In this document: piece after piece, positions 33,619 to 43,747 of the stretch
Position numbering within the stretch: position 1 is the first letter of the stretch
Layout of the letters: the number at the start of each line of letters is the position of its first letter
NCBI GenBank assembly: GCA_021647205.1
Contig: JAKIVD010000007.1
Span: 1 to 64,000 of the forward strand
Length of the DNA: 64,000 nt
Direction of reading: 5' to 3'
Source: Bacteroidales bacterium
Lineage (GTDB): Bacteria; Bacteroidota; Bacteroidia; Bacteroidales; F082
The notes under the pieces: generated by a model
The model's database searches: none
What the model saw: only the letters and a program-made list of their open reading frames with translations
What the model was told of the DNA's origin: nothing
Translations under genes and position numbers: made by a program

Positions 33619-34974
33619 ATGAATATACATTTTATTGCCATCGGTGGGAGTGCAATGCATAATCTGGCCATTGCTTTGCAAGTAAATGGCCATAGCGTGA
33701 GCGGGTCGGACGATGAAATTTTTGAGCCTTCCAAAAGCAGGCTGGCGGAAAAAGGGCTTCTGCCATCCCGTGAAGGCTGGTTTCCTGAAAATTTAAGCAA
33801 GAAAACAGACGCCGTCATTCTTGGCATGCATGCCAGGCCCGATAATCCCGAATTGCTCAGGGCGCAGGAACTCGGGCTGAATATTTATTCTTATCCCGAG
33901 TTTTTGTACCTCCATGCAAAAGATAAAAAAAGAGTTGTTATTGGCGGAAGCCATGGGAAGACGACCATTACGGGGATGGTGATGCATGTTTTGCGCAAGG
34001 CAGGTATGAAGTTTGATTACCTCGTGGGATCGAAACTTAAGGGGTTTGACGTCATGGTGCAATTAAGCAATGAAGCCCCCATCATGATTTTTGAGGGCGA
34101 CGAGTACCTGAGTTCACCCATCGACCGGCGGCCAAAATTTCATTGGTACAGGCCCCATATCGCTTTGCTGAGCGGCATTGCCTGGGACCACATCAATGTG
34201 TTCCCGACTTTTGAGAATTATACCGGTCAGTTTCAGCAGTTTATTGAGCTGATGGAAAGTGGGGGCACACTCATTTACACCAATGAGGACGACGTATTGA
34301 GAGGACTGCTTGCAGGAAAACGGGACGACCTCAAGAAAATAAGTTATGGCCTTCCCGTGTTCAGGCTCAATGAGGGCGTAACTTCTTTGGTGGTAAAAGA
34401 TACTTTGGTGCCTTTGCAGGTGTTTGGCAAACACAATTTGATGAACCTGAACGGGGCGAAAAAAGTTTGCAACGAACTCGGGGTGGATGACCGGGCCTTT
34501 TTCGATGCCATTCAAAGCTTTGAAGGAACGGCGAACCGCTTGGAACTTATTGGGAAAAATAACGTAAGCAGGGTGTTCAAAGACTTTGCACATGCGCCTT
34601 CAAAAGTCAGTGCCACCGTGCGTGCCGTTCGCGAGCAGTTTCCTGAGCACCAACTGCTGACCTGTCTGGAACTGCACACTTTCAGCAGCCTGAACCGGGA
34701 CTTTATCGGCCAGTATGCGGGGTGTTTTGACAAAACAGAACGGGCATGCGTTTATTTTAACCCGCATGCCCTGCGGCTGAAGAAGTTGCCGGAACTTCAA
34801 AAAGCGGAAGTCAAGTTGCTGTTTGCAAACGAGGGCCTCGAAGTTTTTAACGATGCCGGGGAGATGGTGGAATGGTTGTTGGAGAACAAACAAGCCGGAA
34901 CCGTATTCCTGCTAATGAGTTCCGGTAATTTTGATGGAATTGATTTACATGATTTAGCGAAAAACCTGATTTGA
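33619..34974 (+). CDS. mpl: murein peptide ligase Mpl
   Basis: This 451-residue protein is a Mur ligase: N-domain HFIAIGGSAMHNLA, ATP-binding GGSHGKTTITGM (about 112-123), and a C-terminal ligand domain with ELHTFSSLNRDF. The Mpl family joins L-Ala-gamma-D-Glu-meso-DAP to UDP-MurNAc in peptidoglycan recycling. MurC is the alternative, but the GGSHGKT form fits Mpl. It overlaps the DUF1573 gene by four bases. Confidence 0.87.
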   Translation: MNIHFIAIGGSAMHNLAIALQVNGHSVSGSDDEIFEPSKSRLAEKGLLPSREGWFPENLSKKTDAVILGMHARPDNPELLRAQELGLNIYSYPEFLYLHAKDKKRVVIGGSHGKTTITGMVMHVLRKAGMKFDYLVGSKLKGFDVMVQLSNEAPIMIFEGDEYLSSPIDRRPKFHWYRPHIALLSGIAWDHINVFPTFENYTGQFQQFIELMESGGTLIYTNEDDVLRGLLAGKRDDLKKISYGLPVFRLNEGVTSLVVKDTLVPLQVFGKHNLMNLNGAKKVCNELGVDDRAFFDAIQSFEGTANRLELIGKNNVSRVFKDFAHAPSKVSATVRAVREQFPEHQLLTCLELHTFSSLNRDFIGQYAGCFDKTERACVYFNPHALRLKKLPELQKAEVKLLFANEGLEVFNDAGEMVEWLLENKQAGTVFLLMSSGNFDGIDLHDLAKNLI

Positions 34975-35795
34975 GATATTTAAAAGGACATATTCTGATT
35001 TTGCTGTTGATGGCGTCGCTTATTGTGCTGGGGCAAAAAACAGTTCCCGATTCGTCTTTAATCAGGGCCTACCCGTTTAGGATTGGAAATATTGGCTTCT
35101 CGGTTGACAGCCTGGAAACGGTCATTGGAAAAGTTGTCCGGGGAGATATTTACAAACAACAAATAGAATTGTTCAATTTTGGCAAGAAACCCATTGAACT
35201 CAAAGGGGGAAAAAGCAGCCGCTTTATCGAAATCAGATACATGCCAGGCCTTATTCAACCGGGACAATCAGCCACGGCCTTCATTGATTTTGACGTCCTG
35301 ACAGACCTGCCGACCGGGCCTATTGAGGTTGAGGTAGTGGTTGAGACCGATGACAAGCAGAATGCCTTTAAGTTCCTTTACCTGCTGGCCGATATTATTG
35401 AGGACACAACAAGGTTTGAAACCCGCTTGATTATTGATACCGTACCACGGATGGTTTTCAATGATTACAATTATAATTTTGGTCACCTGATCCGTGGGAA
35501 AAAAGTAACCCATACGTTTTATTTTACCAATATGGGTTCTGAGGATTTGTTTGTCGGAAAGATTTCCAGTTCAAATGGTTGCCGTGTCATTTCTTCACCC
35601 GAGGACATCATCCCGCCGGGAGGGAGCGGGCGGCTTGTTGTACAGGTAAAAACTGTTGGGAATATCGGCGTACAGCACCGGACGGTCAGTATTCAGTCCA
35701 ACGACCCGGTAAACCCGGTCATTATTCTCGGCTTGCATGGCACCGTTCGCCAGCCCCCCCCTGCAAAACAAAACCAGGGCTTCTGTTATGAGTAA
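34971..35795 (+). CDS. DUF1573-type secreted protein
   Basis: This 274-residue protein starts at TTG (34971), overlapping the TGA of mpl. It has a signal peptide (ILILLLMASLIVLGQ) and two Ig-like DUF1573 domains (about 45-145 and 160-262; YNFGHLIRGKKVTHTFYFTN; SNDPVNPVIILGLHGT). Such domains occur in many envelope proteins of Bacteroidota and are of unknown function. Translational coupling to mpl suggests a cell-wall role. Confidence 0.82.
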   Translation: MRYLKGHILILLLMASLIVLGQKTVPDSSLIRAYPFRIGNIGFSVDSLETVIGKVVRGDIYKQQIELFNFGKKPIELKGGKSSRFIEIRYMPGLIQPGQSATAFIDFDVLTDLPTGPIEVEVVVETDDKQNAFKFLYLLADIIEDTTRFETRLIIDTVPRMVFNDYNYNFGHLIRGKKVTHTFYFTNMGSEDLFVGKISSSNGCRVISSPEDIIPPGGSGRLVVQVKTVGNIGVQHRTVSIQSNDPVNPVIILGLHGTVRQPPPAKQNQGFCYE

Positions 35796-35863
35796 CCCCG
35801 GTTTGTCAAAAATCTTCCTGAAAAGCTTATTGTGGGAAATGTTCGTTTTCCCCCAAAGCAGAT

Positions 35864-37657
35864 TTAGCTGTTCATCGATATCAGAAACTCTTCATTCGAC
35901 TGGGTGAATTTCATCCTGTCTTTAAGGAACTGCATGGCTTCAACCGGGTTCATGTCTGAAAGCAGGTTGCGCAGTACCCAGATTCTTTGCAGCATTTCTT
36001 TGTCGATCAGCAGGTCTTCGCGCCTGGTGCTTGAAGCCACAATGTCGATAGCCGGATAAATCCTTTTGTTGGACAGTTTACGGTCGAGCTGCAACTCCAT
36101 GTTTCCTGTTCCTTTAAATTCCTCAAAAATAACCTCGTCCATTTTCGATCCGGTGTCAATCAATGCCGTTGCGAGGATGGTCAGCGACCCGCCGTTTTCG
36201 ATATTCCGAGCAGCACCGAAAAAACGTTTTGGTTTTTGGAGCGCATTTGCTTCAACACCACCGGACAGTACTTTTCCGGATGCCGGCGACATGGTATTGT
36301 AGGCCCTGGCCAGCCTGGTAATCGAGTCGAGGAGGATGACCACATCGTGGCCGCTTTCTGTGAGCCTTTTTGCTTTCTCCAGCACGAGGTTTGCAATCTT
36401 TACATGCTTGTCGGCCGGTTCGTCAAAAGTAGAGGCAATTACTTCGGCATTCACGCTGCGTGCCATATCGGTAACCTCTTCAGGACGTTCGTCAATCAGC
36501 AAAATAATTAAATAAACTTCGGGGTGATTGGCAGCGATGGCGTTGGCAATTTCTTTCAGCAAAACAGTTTTCCCCGTTTTGGGTTGAGAAACAATCAGGC
36601 CGCGCTGTCCTTTGCCGATAGGGGCGAACAAATCCATGACACGGGTAGAAATCGATTCTTCCTTGTGTCCGGTAATTGTAAATTTTGTATCGGGAAAAAG
36701 CGGTGTTAAGAAGTCAAAAGGAATACGATCCCGTACTTCTTCTGGAAGTTTTCCGTTGATTTTTTCCACCTTAATTAAAGGGAAGTATTTTTCGCTTTCT
36801 TTGGGTGGACGGATACTTCCCTTGACGGTGTCGCCGGTTTTCAGCCCAAACAGTTTAATCTGCGATTGCGAAACATAAATGTCGTCGGGGGAATTCAGGT
36901 AGAAATAATCCGATGAACGTAAAAAACCATAACCGTCAGGCATGATTTCCAGTACACCTTCGGCAGTAACCATCCCTTCAAATTCAAAGGGGAATTCCTG
37001 GCGGGGCTTCCTGTGTTCTTGTTCGGTTCTTTCGTCCTTTTGACCATTTGACCCGTTGTTGGGCTGAGGTTTCCGGCTATCAGTATTTCGGTTGTCAGTA
37101 TTCCTGACTTCACGTTTTTCTTTGTTGCGCTCATCCCTGTTCCCGCTGTTTCCGTGAGGGCGTTGCTGCTGCCGGCGGTTGCTTTCCCATTTATTGGTGC
37201 TTTGCTCGGAAGTACCGGATTCAGTAGTTTTAGCAGGTTGTCTTTCATCAACTTTCTTAGCGGGGGGTTGTTCTGATGCCCCCCCTGAGATACTTTCGTC
37301 CTTGAGGACTGTTAATGAAGGTTTTTCCTGTTTGGCAACCGCTTTGTCACTTTCTGTAACCCTTGTCCTTTGGCGCGGTTTTCTTTGACCGCGCGTCTCT
37401 GTATTTTGTGTGCCCTGATCTTTTTTCGGCTTGTCCGAAGTGGGGGGGGGCGTGTTCCTCCTTTTTTGGGTGGGGCGGCTGTCCTTTCTGTGTTCAGCCT
37501 CAAGCATTTCTTTGCTTGGGTTCAGTGCCTGAAAATCTAAAATCTTATAGACCAGGTCTTTCTTCAATAGCTTGTCTGTTTTGGGGATGTGAAGATCGTT
37601 GGCTATTTGTTTTAACTCAGCAACTTTCTTGCTGTTTAACTCAACAATGTCGTACAT
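35864..37657 (-). CDS. rho: transcription termination factor Rho
   Basis: This 597-residue protein has a Rho N-terminal helical domain ([20 protein letters not shown]), a long disordered basic insert rich in Q, N, R, K and T (about 50-215), a cold-shock RNA-binding domain (about 222-300) and a RecA-type motor with Walker [12 protein letters not shown] (about 353-365). The insert is typical of Bacteroidota Rho and is absent from Escherichia coli Rho (419 residues). A -7 box, TATATTTG, lies on the minus strand at 37785-37778, with a CCCCCTGGAGGGGG hairpin in the leader (37764-37777). Control of rho by its own product is known in other bacteria. Confidence 0.95.
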   Translation of the reverse strand: MYDIVELNSKKVAELKQIANDLHIPKTDKLLKKDLVYKILDFQALNPSKEMLEAEHRKDSRPTQKRRNTPPPTSDKPKKDQGTQNTETRGQRKPRQRTRVTESDKAVAKQEKPSLTVLKDESISGGASEQPPAKKVDERQPAKTTESGTSEQSTNKWESNRRQQQRPHGNSGNRDERNKEKREVRNTDNRNTDSRKPQPNNGSNGQKDERTEQEHRKPRQEFPFEFEGMVTAEGVLEIMPDGYGFLRSSDYFYLNSPDDIYVSQSQIKLFGLKTGDTVKGSIRPPKESEKYFPLIKVEKINGKLPEEVRDRIPFDFLTPLFPDTKFTITGHKEESISTRVMDLFAPIGKGQRGLIVSQPKTGKTVLLKEIANAIAANHPEVYLIILLIDERPEEVTDMARSVNAEVIASTFDEPADKHVKIANLVLEKAKRLTESGHDVVILLDSITRLARAYNTMSPASGKVLSGGVEANALQKPKRFFGAARNIENGGSLTILATALIDTGSKMDEVIFEEFKGTGNMELQLDRKLSNKRIYPAIDIVASSTRREDLLIDKEMLQRIWVLRNLLSDMNPVEAMQFLKDRMKFTQSNEEFLISMNS

Positions 37658-37777
37658 AATTACGGTAATTAATTTTGAATAAAATCTAAGGTTATTGAAA
37701 TAACGCGGAGATGAAAATTTATTGGGTAAAAGTTTTTCTTACTAGAAATCTAAATCAGGGTGTCCCCCTGGAGGGGG

Positions 37778-37785
37778 CAAATATA
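37778..37785 (-). promoter_or_regulatory. -7 box upstream of rho
   Basis: On the minus strand TATATTTG matches TAnnTTTG, about 120 bases before the rho start. The leader includes the CCCCCTGGAGGGGG inverted repeat at 37764-37777. No clear -33 is seen. Confidence 0.45.
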
Positions 37786-37903
37786 CAACTTTTTTGGTGT
37801 TTCGGGTTTTTTATGGATTTTTATTTGAATATTTTCAGAAGGGAAACCCTCTTTTTTTCCTGTCGTGAATGGTGTTGCCTTTTTTCTGCACCGGCTTATT
37901 GTT

Positions 37904-37911
37904 TATTTTTG
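37904..37911 (+). promoter_or_regulatory. -7 box upstream of the DUF4293 gene
   Basis: TATTTTTG, 26 bases before the ATG at 37938. It lies inside a longer open frame starting at 37869, which therefore is not the real start. Confidence 0.45.
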
Positions 37912-37937
37912 CCGCAAACAATAAAAAAAACCAGAAA

Positions 37938-38411
37938 ATGATTCAAAGGATCCAATCCGTTTACCTTTTACTTGCCGCTATCGCACTGGCGGCTATGTTC
38001 TTTTTCCCGCTGGCTATCTTTATCGGTGGCGACAAAGACCAGCTTGTTTTGTATATTTATCAGTTGCTCAGTAAAGTCCCGGGCAGCAATCCGGATGTGC
38101 CCTCTTATTTTATCTATCCAAATCTGGTACTTGCTGCCTTAAGCCTTTTCATTACCTTCACCTCCGTTTTCATGTTCAAAAACCGGATGCGCCAATTGAA
38201 GATGGTGCGCTTGGTGATTATTCTTATTCTTGTCCTTATCGCTACTTTTTTCTTTTATTATGTTGTGGAACTGGAAAAAGCATCAGGAATTGAAGCCCAA
38301 TATGACATAGGTGCTTATCTGCCACTTATTGCATTTGCGTTTCTACTGCTTGCTTACCGTGGGATAATGAATGATGAAAAGCTTATCCGTTCATCAGAAA
38401 GGTTAAGGTAG
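37938..38411 (+). CDS. DUF4293 family membrane protein
   Basis: The start is at 37938 (MIQRIQSVYLLLAAIALAAM), giving 157 residues with four TM helices. The N-terminal MIQRIQS(V/I)(Y/F)LLL is the family's signature. This Bacteroidota family often sits near rho; its function is unknown. Confidence 0.85.
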   Translation: MIQRIQSVYLLLAAIALAAMFFFPLAIFIGGDKDQLVLYIYQLLSKVPGSNPDVPSYFIYPNLVLAALSLFITFTSVFMFKNRMRQLKMVRLVIILILVLIATFFFYYVVELEKASGIEAQYDIGAYLPLIAFAFLLLAYRGIMNDEKLIRSSERLR

Positions 38412-38441
38412 TGCATTTCGTTTTCTTTAAAAATCCATGCA

Positions 38442-38984
38442 ATGGAAATAATTAAAACCGGCATCCTTGATTTATGTATCATCAAACCGAGGGTGTTTGA
38501 AGATAAGCGGGGTTATTTTTTTGAAGCCTACAACAAAACGGTTTTTCGGAAGTACGGTATTGATGAAACCTTTGTGCAGGACAATGAATCCATGTCGGGA
38601 AAAGGCGTGCTTCGCGGGCTGCACTTTCAGAAGCCCCCTTTTTCGCAGGGCAAACTGGTGCGCGTTATTCAGGGGTCTGTTTTGGATGTGGCCGTTGACT
38701 TACGTAAAAAGTCACCCACCTACGGGCATTGGGATTCGGTGGTGCTTAGCCGCGAAAACAAATTGATGTACTGGATACCGCCGGGTTTTGCCCATGGCTT
38801 TGTTACGCTTGAAGCGGATACGGTGTTTTTTTACAAATGTACCAATGTGTACAACAAAGCTGCGGAGGGCGCCCTCAGGTGGAACGACCCGAATTTGAAC
38901 ATCGATTGGAAGATTGAACATCCGCTACTGGCTGAAAAAGATAAAAACGCCCCGTTTTTTGGAGAATTTGACAGCCCGTTTTAA
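38442..38984 (+). CDS. rfbC: dTDP-4-dehydrorhamnose 3,5-epimerase
   Basis: This 180-residue cupin is full-length for RmlC/RfbC: RGYFFEAYNK, GVLRGLHFQKPPFSQGKLVR (with the catalytic His), and GFAHGFVTLEADTVFFYK. It makes dTDP-4-dehydro-L-rhamnose for surface polysaccharide. The other rml genes are not in the window. The gap 38985-39196 downstream holds no gene. Confidence 0.94.
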   Translation: MEIIKTGILDLCIIKPRVFEDKRGYFFEAYNKTVFRKYGIDETFVQDNESMSGKGVLRGLHFQKPPFSQGKLVRVIQGSVLDVAVDLRKKSPTYGHWDSVVLSRENKLMYWIPPGFAHGFVTLEADTVFFYKCTNVYNKAAEGALRWNDPNLNIDWKIEHPLLAEKDKNAPFFGEFDSPF

Positions 38985-39196
38985 AACATCACTTTTTTAA
39001 AGAAATTGGAGAAAACCCGTTGAAGGGTTCGGTTTTTCCATTTATTATCAACTAACCAGTGCCGCTCTGTCCGTCCCGCCGACATAGGCTAAGGACATCG
39101 CCTGTGCCAAACTGCTTCTGTCATTTGAACAGTGAGCAATTGTTTTGTGAGGTTTCAGGTCAAGCTGGATGACTCAAAGGACAAGGACAAGTCCCT

Positions 39197-39769
39197 TCAC
39201 GACCTTAAAACCATAAACCGGCCGTTTTCTTCAATCTTGATGATGGTTGAGGGTTTGACGGCCCGTACCCGGTCGCGGAAGATTTCCACCACATGGTCAA
39301 CCTTCTTAAAGATGACAGGGTTGATCTGGTAAAAAGAGTTTGCTGACGGTTCTCCCGATATATTCGCCGAGGTTGAGACCAGTGGCCGGTCCAACTGTTG
39401 TATCACGGCACGGCAATATTCACCGCTCACTACCCTGAGGGCTATGGTGCCATCGCGGGCGATAAGGTTTTTTGCCAGGTTCTTCGCACCCGAATAAACT
39501 ATAGTCAGGGGAGAAACGGAGTTTTGAATCAGGTCGTAAGTAATGGGTGGTACTTTCTCGATGTATTGTTTCAGTTTGTCAATCGAGTCCAGCAGAACAA
39601 TCATGCTCTTGTTTTCGTCCCGGCCCTTTATTTTGTAAATACGCTGCACGGCTTTGCTATTGGTGGCATCGCATCCAATTCCCCAGATGGTATCGGTAGG
39701 GTAGAGGAGGATTTTCCCGTTGCGGAGCAGTTCAACCGACTTCTTGACTTCCTTTTCTAAATTGTTCAT
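39197..39769 (-). CDS. tsaC: threonylcarbamoyl-AMP synthase (YrdC/Sua5)
   Basis: The start at 39769 (MNNLEKEVKKSVELL) gives 190 residues. Motifs are PTDTIWGIGCDAT, KIKGRDENKSMIVLL, and the LVSTSANISGEPSA loop. It makes L-threonylcarbamoyladenylate for the t6A modification of tRNAs. Its ATG overlaps the TGA of the upstream glycosyltransferase (ATGA), implying coupled translation. Confidence 0.93.
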   Translation of the reverse strand: MNNLEKEVKKSVELLRNGKILLYPTDTIWGIGCDATNSKAVQRIYKIKGRDENKSMIVLLDSIDKLKQYIEKVPPITYDLIQNSVSPLTIVYSGAKNLAKNLIARDGTIALRVVSGEYCRAVIQQLDRPLVSTSANISGEPSANSFYQINPVIFKKVDHVVEIFRDRVRAVKPSTIIKIEENGRFMVLRS

Positions 39770-40797
39770 AGTGTGTTCAATAATTGTTCTTTTTGAATGG
39801 TCAGTGCGCAATTAAAATGCTGTTTTGGGCATTTGTGCAAACCATGCAGCCCACAGGGCCGGCAGGAAAGTCCTGCCGAAGCCTGCACTACAAATGATTT
39901 TTCAGCCATCGGGCCAAACCCAAAGCCGGGGACGGTGGAGCAGAAAACAGCCGTGGTAGGTGCATTCATGGCAGATGCCAGGTGCATGGGCGCCGAATCG
40001 TTCACGTAGTTCATCTGTGCATCCCTGAGCAGGGCAGCCGATTCGAGAAAGCTGAGTTTTCCCGAGAGGTTCAGGCTGTTTGGGTGTTGTGACGATTCGA
40101 TAATCCGGTCGCACAGCCCGGTTTCTTTGGGGGAACCTAAAAAATAAACCGTTAAACCTTCCTCCAGTGCCGCAACAAACTCAACCCATTTTTCGGCAGG
40201 AAACTGCTTGGTAAACCACAGCGATCCCGGTGCCACCGTAATGTATTTCTTTGTTTTGAATTGCGATACTTTGGCGAAATCCTGTTTTCCCGGATAAAGT
40301 TTCATCGGGAAAACGCTGTGTTCATCGGTAAGTTCTGCAATGAGCCTGAGGTTGCGTTCAATTTCGTGCGGATTGTCTTTTTCAACGCCAATTTGATGTT
40401 TCACCCGCCGGGTGAAAAACAACGACAACGGGTTTTTCGAAAAACCTATCCTGTGTTTTGCCCCGGAAAAAGCAGTAACCAATCCCGACGAAGCAAACCG
40501 TTGGACGTTGATGATTGCATCGTAATGTCGGTCCCGGACCAGCCGGATGAGTTCAGCCAAATGTGCATTTTTTTTCTCGGTTTTGTCCAACACCATCACC
40601 CGCTGCAAAAAGGGGTGTCCGCGGAAAAGACTTTCGTAACCGTATTTTAGAAGGAAGTCGATTTTGGCATCCGGAAAAAAATGGTGGAGTTTTTCCAGTA
40701 TCGGCGTGCTCAGAATCACATCGCCGAGCGAGGCCGTTTGTATGACAAGTATCTTCTTCAATCCGGATTTGTTTGCCACAAAACTATCAAATTCCAT
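39766..40797 (-). CDS. GT9 heptosyltransferase-like glycosyltransferase
   Basis: With the start at 40797 this is a 343-residue protein. It opens KKILVIQTASLGDVILSTPIL, the glycosyltransferase family 9 signature, and ends with a donor-binding region (NYVNDSAPMHLASAMNAPTTAVF). It resembles ADP-heptose:LPS heptosyltransferases and so probably builds the LPS inner core. The cysteine-rich end (CRPCGLHGLHKCP) is typical of several GT9 enzymes. It overlaps tsaC by four bases. Confidence 0.87.
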   Translation of the reverse strand: MEFDSFVANKSGLKKILVIQTASLGDVILSTPILEKLHHFFPDAKIDFLLKYGYESLFRGHPFLQRVMVLDKTEKKNAHLAELIRLVRDRHYDAIINVQRFASSGLVTAFSGAKHRIGFSKNPLSLFFTRRVKHQIGVEKDNPHEIERNLRLIAELTDEHSVFPMKLYPGKQDFAKVSQFKTKKYITVAPGSLWFTKQFPAEKWVEFVAALEEGLTVYFLGSPKETGLCDRIIESSQHPNSLNLSGKLSFLESAALLRDAQMNYVNDSAPMHLASAMNAPTTAVFCSTVPGFGFGPMAEKSFVVQASAGLSCRPCGLHGLHKCPKQHFNCALTIQKEQLLNTL

Positions 40798-41037
40798 CTG
40801 AAAAGGCAGCCATTTTTTACATAATGGTGAAACCACTTTGCTTTTTCCCGGATAACTGCTTCAAAGTTTGCCAAAAGATGTAGCTTGGTACTGATTGGCG
40901 GACACTGCTGCCAATACCGGTCAAAAGAAATCTTTGCTGTAGTCTGTACTAAATTTAGAACGGTTTTTAATTAGCAGAACTGCCTTTCAATATGTATGAT
41001 TTATTATTTTTACCACAATCTTTTTAAAGCAAAAAAT

Positions 41038-42024
41038 ATGATAAACCTGGAGACAACATACATGGGACTGAAACTGAAAAACCCTATTATCGTGGGAAGT
41101 TCCGGCTTAACAAACTCTGTCGAGAATATTATTGAAATTGCGCGGAACGGTGCCGGTGCCGTCGTGCTGAAATCTTTGTTTGAGGAACAAATTATGCACG
41201 CCGCAAGCCATACTTTTGCGCAGCAGGAATTTGGCAACTACTATCCCGAAGCCGATGATTACATCCGTAATTACACCCGGGAAAACGATGTGGCCAACTA
41301 CCTCGAACTAATCAGCGATAGTAAGAAAGCGGTGGACATTCCCGTAATTGCTTCCATCAATTGTGTTTCGGGGGCCGAATGGGTTGACTTTGCCAAGAAG
41401 GTGGAAGCTGCCGGTGCCGATGCGCTTGAGCTGAATGTATTTGTTTTGCCTTCCGACCCCGATAAAGAAGGTGCTGCTAACGAAGCCGTTTATTTTGAGA
41501 TTGCAGAAAAGATTCTTGCCGCCGTAAAAATTCCGGTTGCCCTTAAAATCAGTTATTATTTTTCGGGGCTTGCACGCATGATAACCAGGCTTTCCTGGAC
41601 GGGGATTAAGGGGATCGTCTTGTTTAACCGCTTTTTCTCACCAGACTTCGATATAGAAAACATGGAGATCAAGTCTTCGTTTGTTTTCAGTTCGCCCGCC
41701 GACTTGTCCATATCATTGCGCTGGGTAGCCATGATGTCGGCACATGTGAAATGTGATTTGGCAGCTTCTACCGGCGTGCACAATGGCAGTGCCCTGATTA
41801 AACAGCTCCTTGCCGGCGCGAAAGCTGTTCAGGTTGCCTCGGTGCTGTACAAAAAAGGTTTCAAGGAAATAGCTGCAATGATTGAGGAGCTCGAAAACTG
41901 GATGATCCGCAAAAGTTTTACGTCACTGGAACAGTTCACAGGAAAGATGAGCCTTGAAAAAGCCGAAAATCCGGCGGCATTTGAACGTGTTCAGTTCATG
42001 AAACACTTTTCCGGTATCGAGTAA
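41038..42024 (+). CDS. dihydroorotate dehydrogenase-like flavoprotein
   Basis: The start at 41038 (MINLETTYMGLKLKNPIIVG) gives 328 residues. The TIM-barrel pattern of DHODH is present: LKLKNPIIVGSSGLTNS; VIASINCVSGAEWVDFAKKV; ALELNVF; VALKISYYFSGLARM; ASTGVHNGSALIKQLLAGAKAVQVASVLY. It belongs to the DHODH-like group common in Bacteroidota, not clearly PyrD; the catalytic Cys/Ser region should be checked before assigning pyrimidine synthesis. Confidence 0.82.
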   Translation: MINLETTYMGLKLKNPIIVGSSGLTNSVENIIEIARNGAGAVVLKSLFEEQIMHAASHTFAQQEFGNYYPEADDYIRNYTRENDVANYLELISDSKKAVDIPVIASINCVSGAEWVDFAKKVEAAGADALELNVFVLPSDPDKEGAANEAVYFEIAEKILAAVKIPVALKISYYFSGLARMITRLSWTGIKGIVLFNRFFSPDFDIENMEIKSSFVFSSPADLSISLRWVAMMSAHVKCDLAASTGVHNGSALIKQLLAGAKAVQVASVLYKKGFKEIAAMIEELENWMIRKSFTSLEQFTGKMSLEKAENPAAFERVQFMKHFSGIE

Positions 42025-42136
42025 ACATTTTCCGAAAGGGTTTTGCGTAAGCTAAAACCTGCCTGGCAATTTTTCAGCTTCGGACAAAGCTGCTTGCAAG
42101 TTTTCAGGTTTTCTTATTTTAGACCAAATTTTCTTC

Positions 42137-43663
42137 ATGCCTGCAACACGGAATATTTTACGGATACTTTACTTTGTTATTTTTATTCAGTTCACCCCCG
42201 GTTTACACGCCCAGCTGCTGAACCACTACTGGTCGCAAAGTTACAATTCCATCTCTTCGCTTTTGTCGGGTGCGGTTGTGGGTGGCGATGCCGGCCCGAG
42301 CGCGATTTATTACAACCCTGCGCTCATTAACGAATTTGCCAATGGGACCAATGTGAGCCTTGCCGCAAGTTTTCTGACATTAAACCACTATTCGTTTTAC
42401 AATGCAGTGAGTGAAGGCGAGCATATCCCGGTTACAAATTTCTATGTCCAACCCCAGTTTTTTTCGATGACATTCGTCTCGCCAAACCATAAGCTGAGTT
42501 TTGAGGTGGCGACTTTCACGAGAATACGTCAGCGGTTTAATGCAACTTATGCCAAAACATCTTACAATGATATGTCACCCGTTCCGGTTGTAAATAAATT
42601 TACCTCTACCTATAATTATGTGAATGATTATGATGACAGTTGGATTGGGATTGGTGGCTCGTATTCAATCTCGGAAAAATTCTCGGTGGGGCTAAGCCTT
42701 CTTTTTTCCTCCTCCACCCTGAATTATTATAATGCGCTCGATGCCACACGTTATCCAATGATTGATACGCTTGCCGGACTGCCCGATGATTTTCCCATCC
42801 TGGTTGCGGAAAATAATTATTCCGAAAGAATAAAGTTTACCAACATCAGGCTGGTTTCTAAAATCGGTTTGTCTTACAAATCAGGAAACTGGTCTTATGG
42901 TTTAAATATCACACTTCCCCCACTCAATATTTTTACCAGCGGAAGACATGCCGAGCGAATGCAAAAAGAGTTTTACAGTTCTAACGGGGAAGAACCCCTT
43001 TACAGTTATTTTATTTTCGACACCCAGGAGGGAACCGAGATTAAAGCAAATTATAAATTGCCGTTTTCGCTTGCGCTTGGGACGATCTACAACTTTGAAA
43101 ACCGGAAACAACGTTTTTACACAACAATAGAATACTTTGCCCGCGTAAAACCTTATAAAATGATAACGGCAACTGTTAACGATCAAATTACTTCCAAGCC
43201 CATTTACGACCGGCTTGATAATAAAGAATGGCTCTCGTTTGCCTATGGTGCCAATCCGGTCTTAAACATTGCACTTGGTTATCAGTGGCAGTTTAGGGAG
43301 GACTTGCTGATAATGATGGGGCTTCGTACTGACTTCAACAATGTGAACAACCTTGATTTAAAAGAGTTGTCATCTTACAATAAAATAAAAACAACAGACT
43401 TTAATATCTATCATGCTACAGGTGGAATCCAGTTCCACTTTAAAAGGCACCTGCTGGTGGCGGGAACCCAATTCTCTTTCGGCTACAAAAACAACCAGCT
43501 TCAGATAGCTGATTTTACTGATGTTGACCAGATCGACCCGGACAGCCCACTGCCTTTATTTGGTGAAAGAAAATACATCATGGACTCCTATTATTATTCC
43601 ATTAGTGTATTCCTTGGTGCAACCCTCAACTTCGAAAAGAAAGAAAAAATACCCGGCAAATGA
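42137..43663 (+). CDS. FadL/OmpP1-like outer-membrane barrel protein
   Basis: This 508-residue protein has a signal peptide (about 1-27) and GPSAIYYNPALINEFANGTNVS, the hallmark of FadL/OmpP1-type barrels. Alternating beta strands follow up to the C-terminus (YYYSISVFLGATLNFEKK). It probably transports a hydrophobic substrate, which is unknown. Confidence 0.72.
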   Translation: MPATRNILRILYFVIFIQFTPGLHAQLLNHYWSQSYNSISSLLSGAVVGGDAGPSAIYYNPALINEFANGTNVSLAASFLTLNHYSFYNAVSEGEHIPVTNFYVQPQFFSMTFVSPNHKLSFEVATFTRIRQRFNATYAKTSYNDMSPVPVVNKFTSTYNYVNDYDDSWIGIGGSYSISEKFSVGLSLLFSSSTLNYYNALDATRYPMIDTLAGLPDDFPILVAENNYSERIKFTNIRLVSKIGLSYKSGNWSYGLNITLPPLNIFTSGRHAERMQKEFYSSNGEEPLYSYFIFDTQEGTEIKANYKLPFSLALGTIYNFENRKQRFYTTIEYFARVKPYKMITATVNDQITSKPIYDRLDNKEWLSFAYGANPVLNIALGYQWQFREDLLIMMGLRTDFNNVNNLDLKELSSYNKIKTTDFNIYHATGGIQFHFKRHLLVAGTQFSFGYKNNQLQIADFTDVDQIDPDSPLPLFGERKYIMDSYYYSISVFLGATLNFEKKEKIPGK

Positions 43664-43747
43664 TTTTTGTCTAATTTTGCGCACGAAGTCTGGCATAAAT
43701 CTTGCCGGCTTTTCAGTTTTATTTACTAAACAATTAAAAACAGAAAA

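Noticed and set aside
41038-42024. PyrD of pyrimidine synthesis
   Set aside because: Fits the DHODH-like group instead; the catalytic residue was not confirmed.
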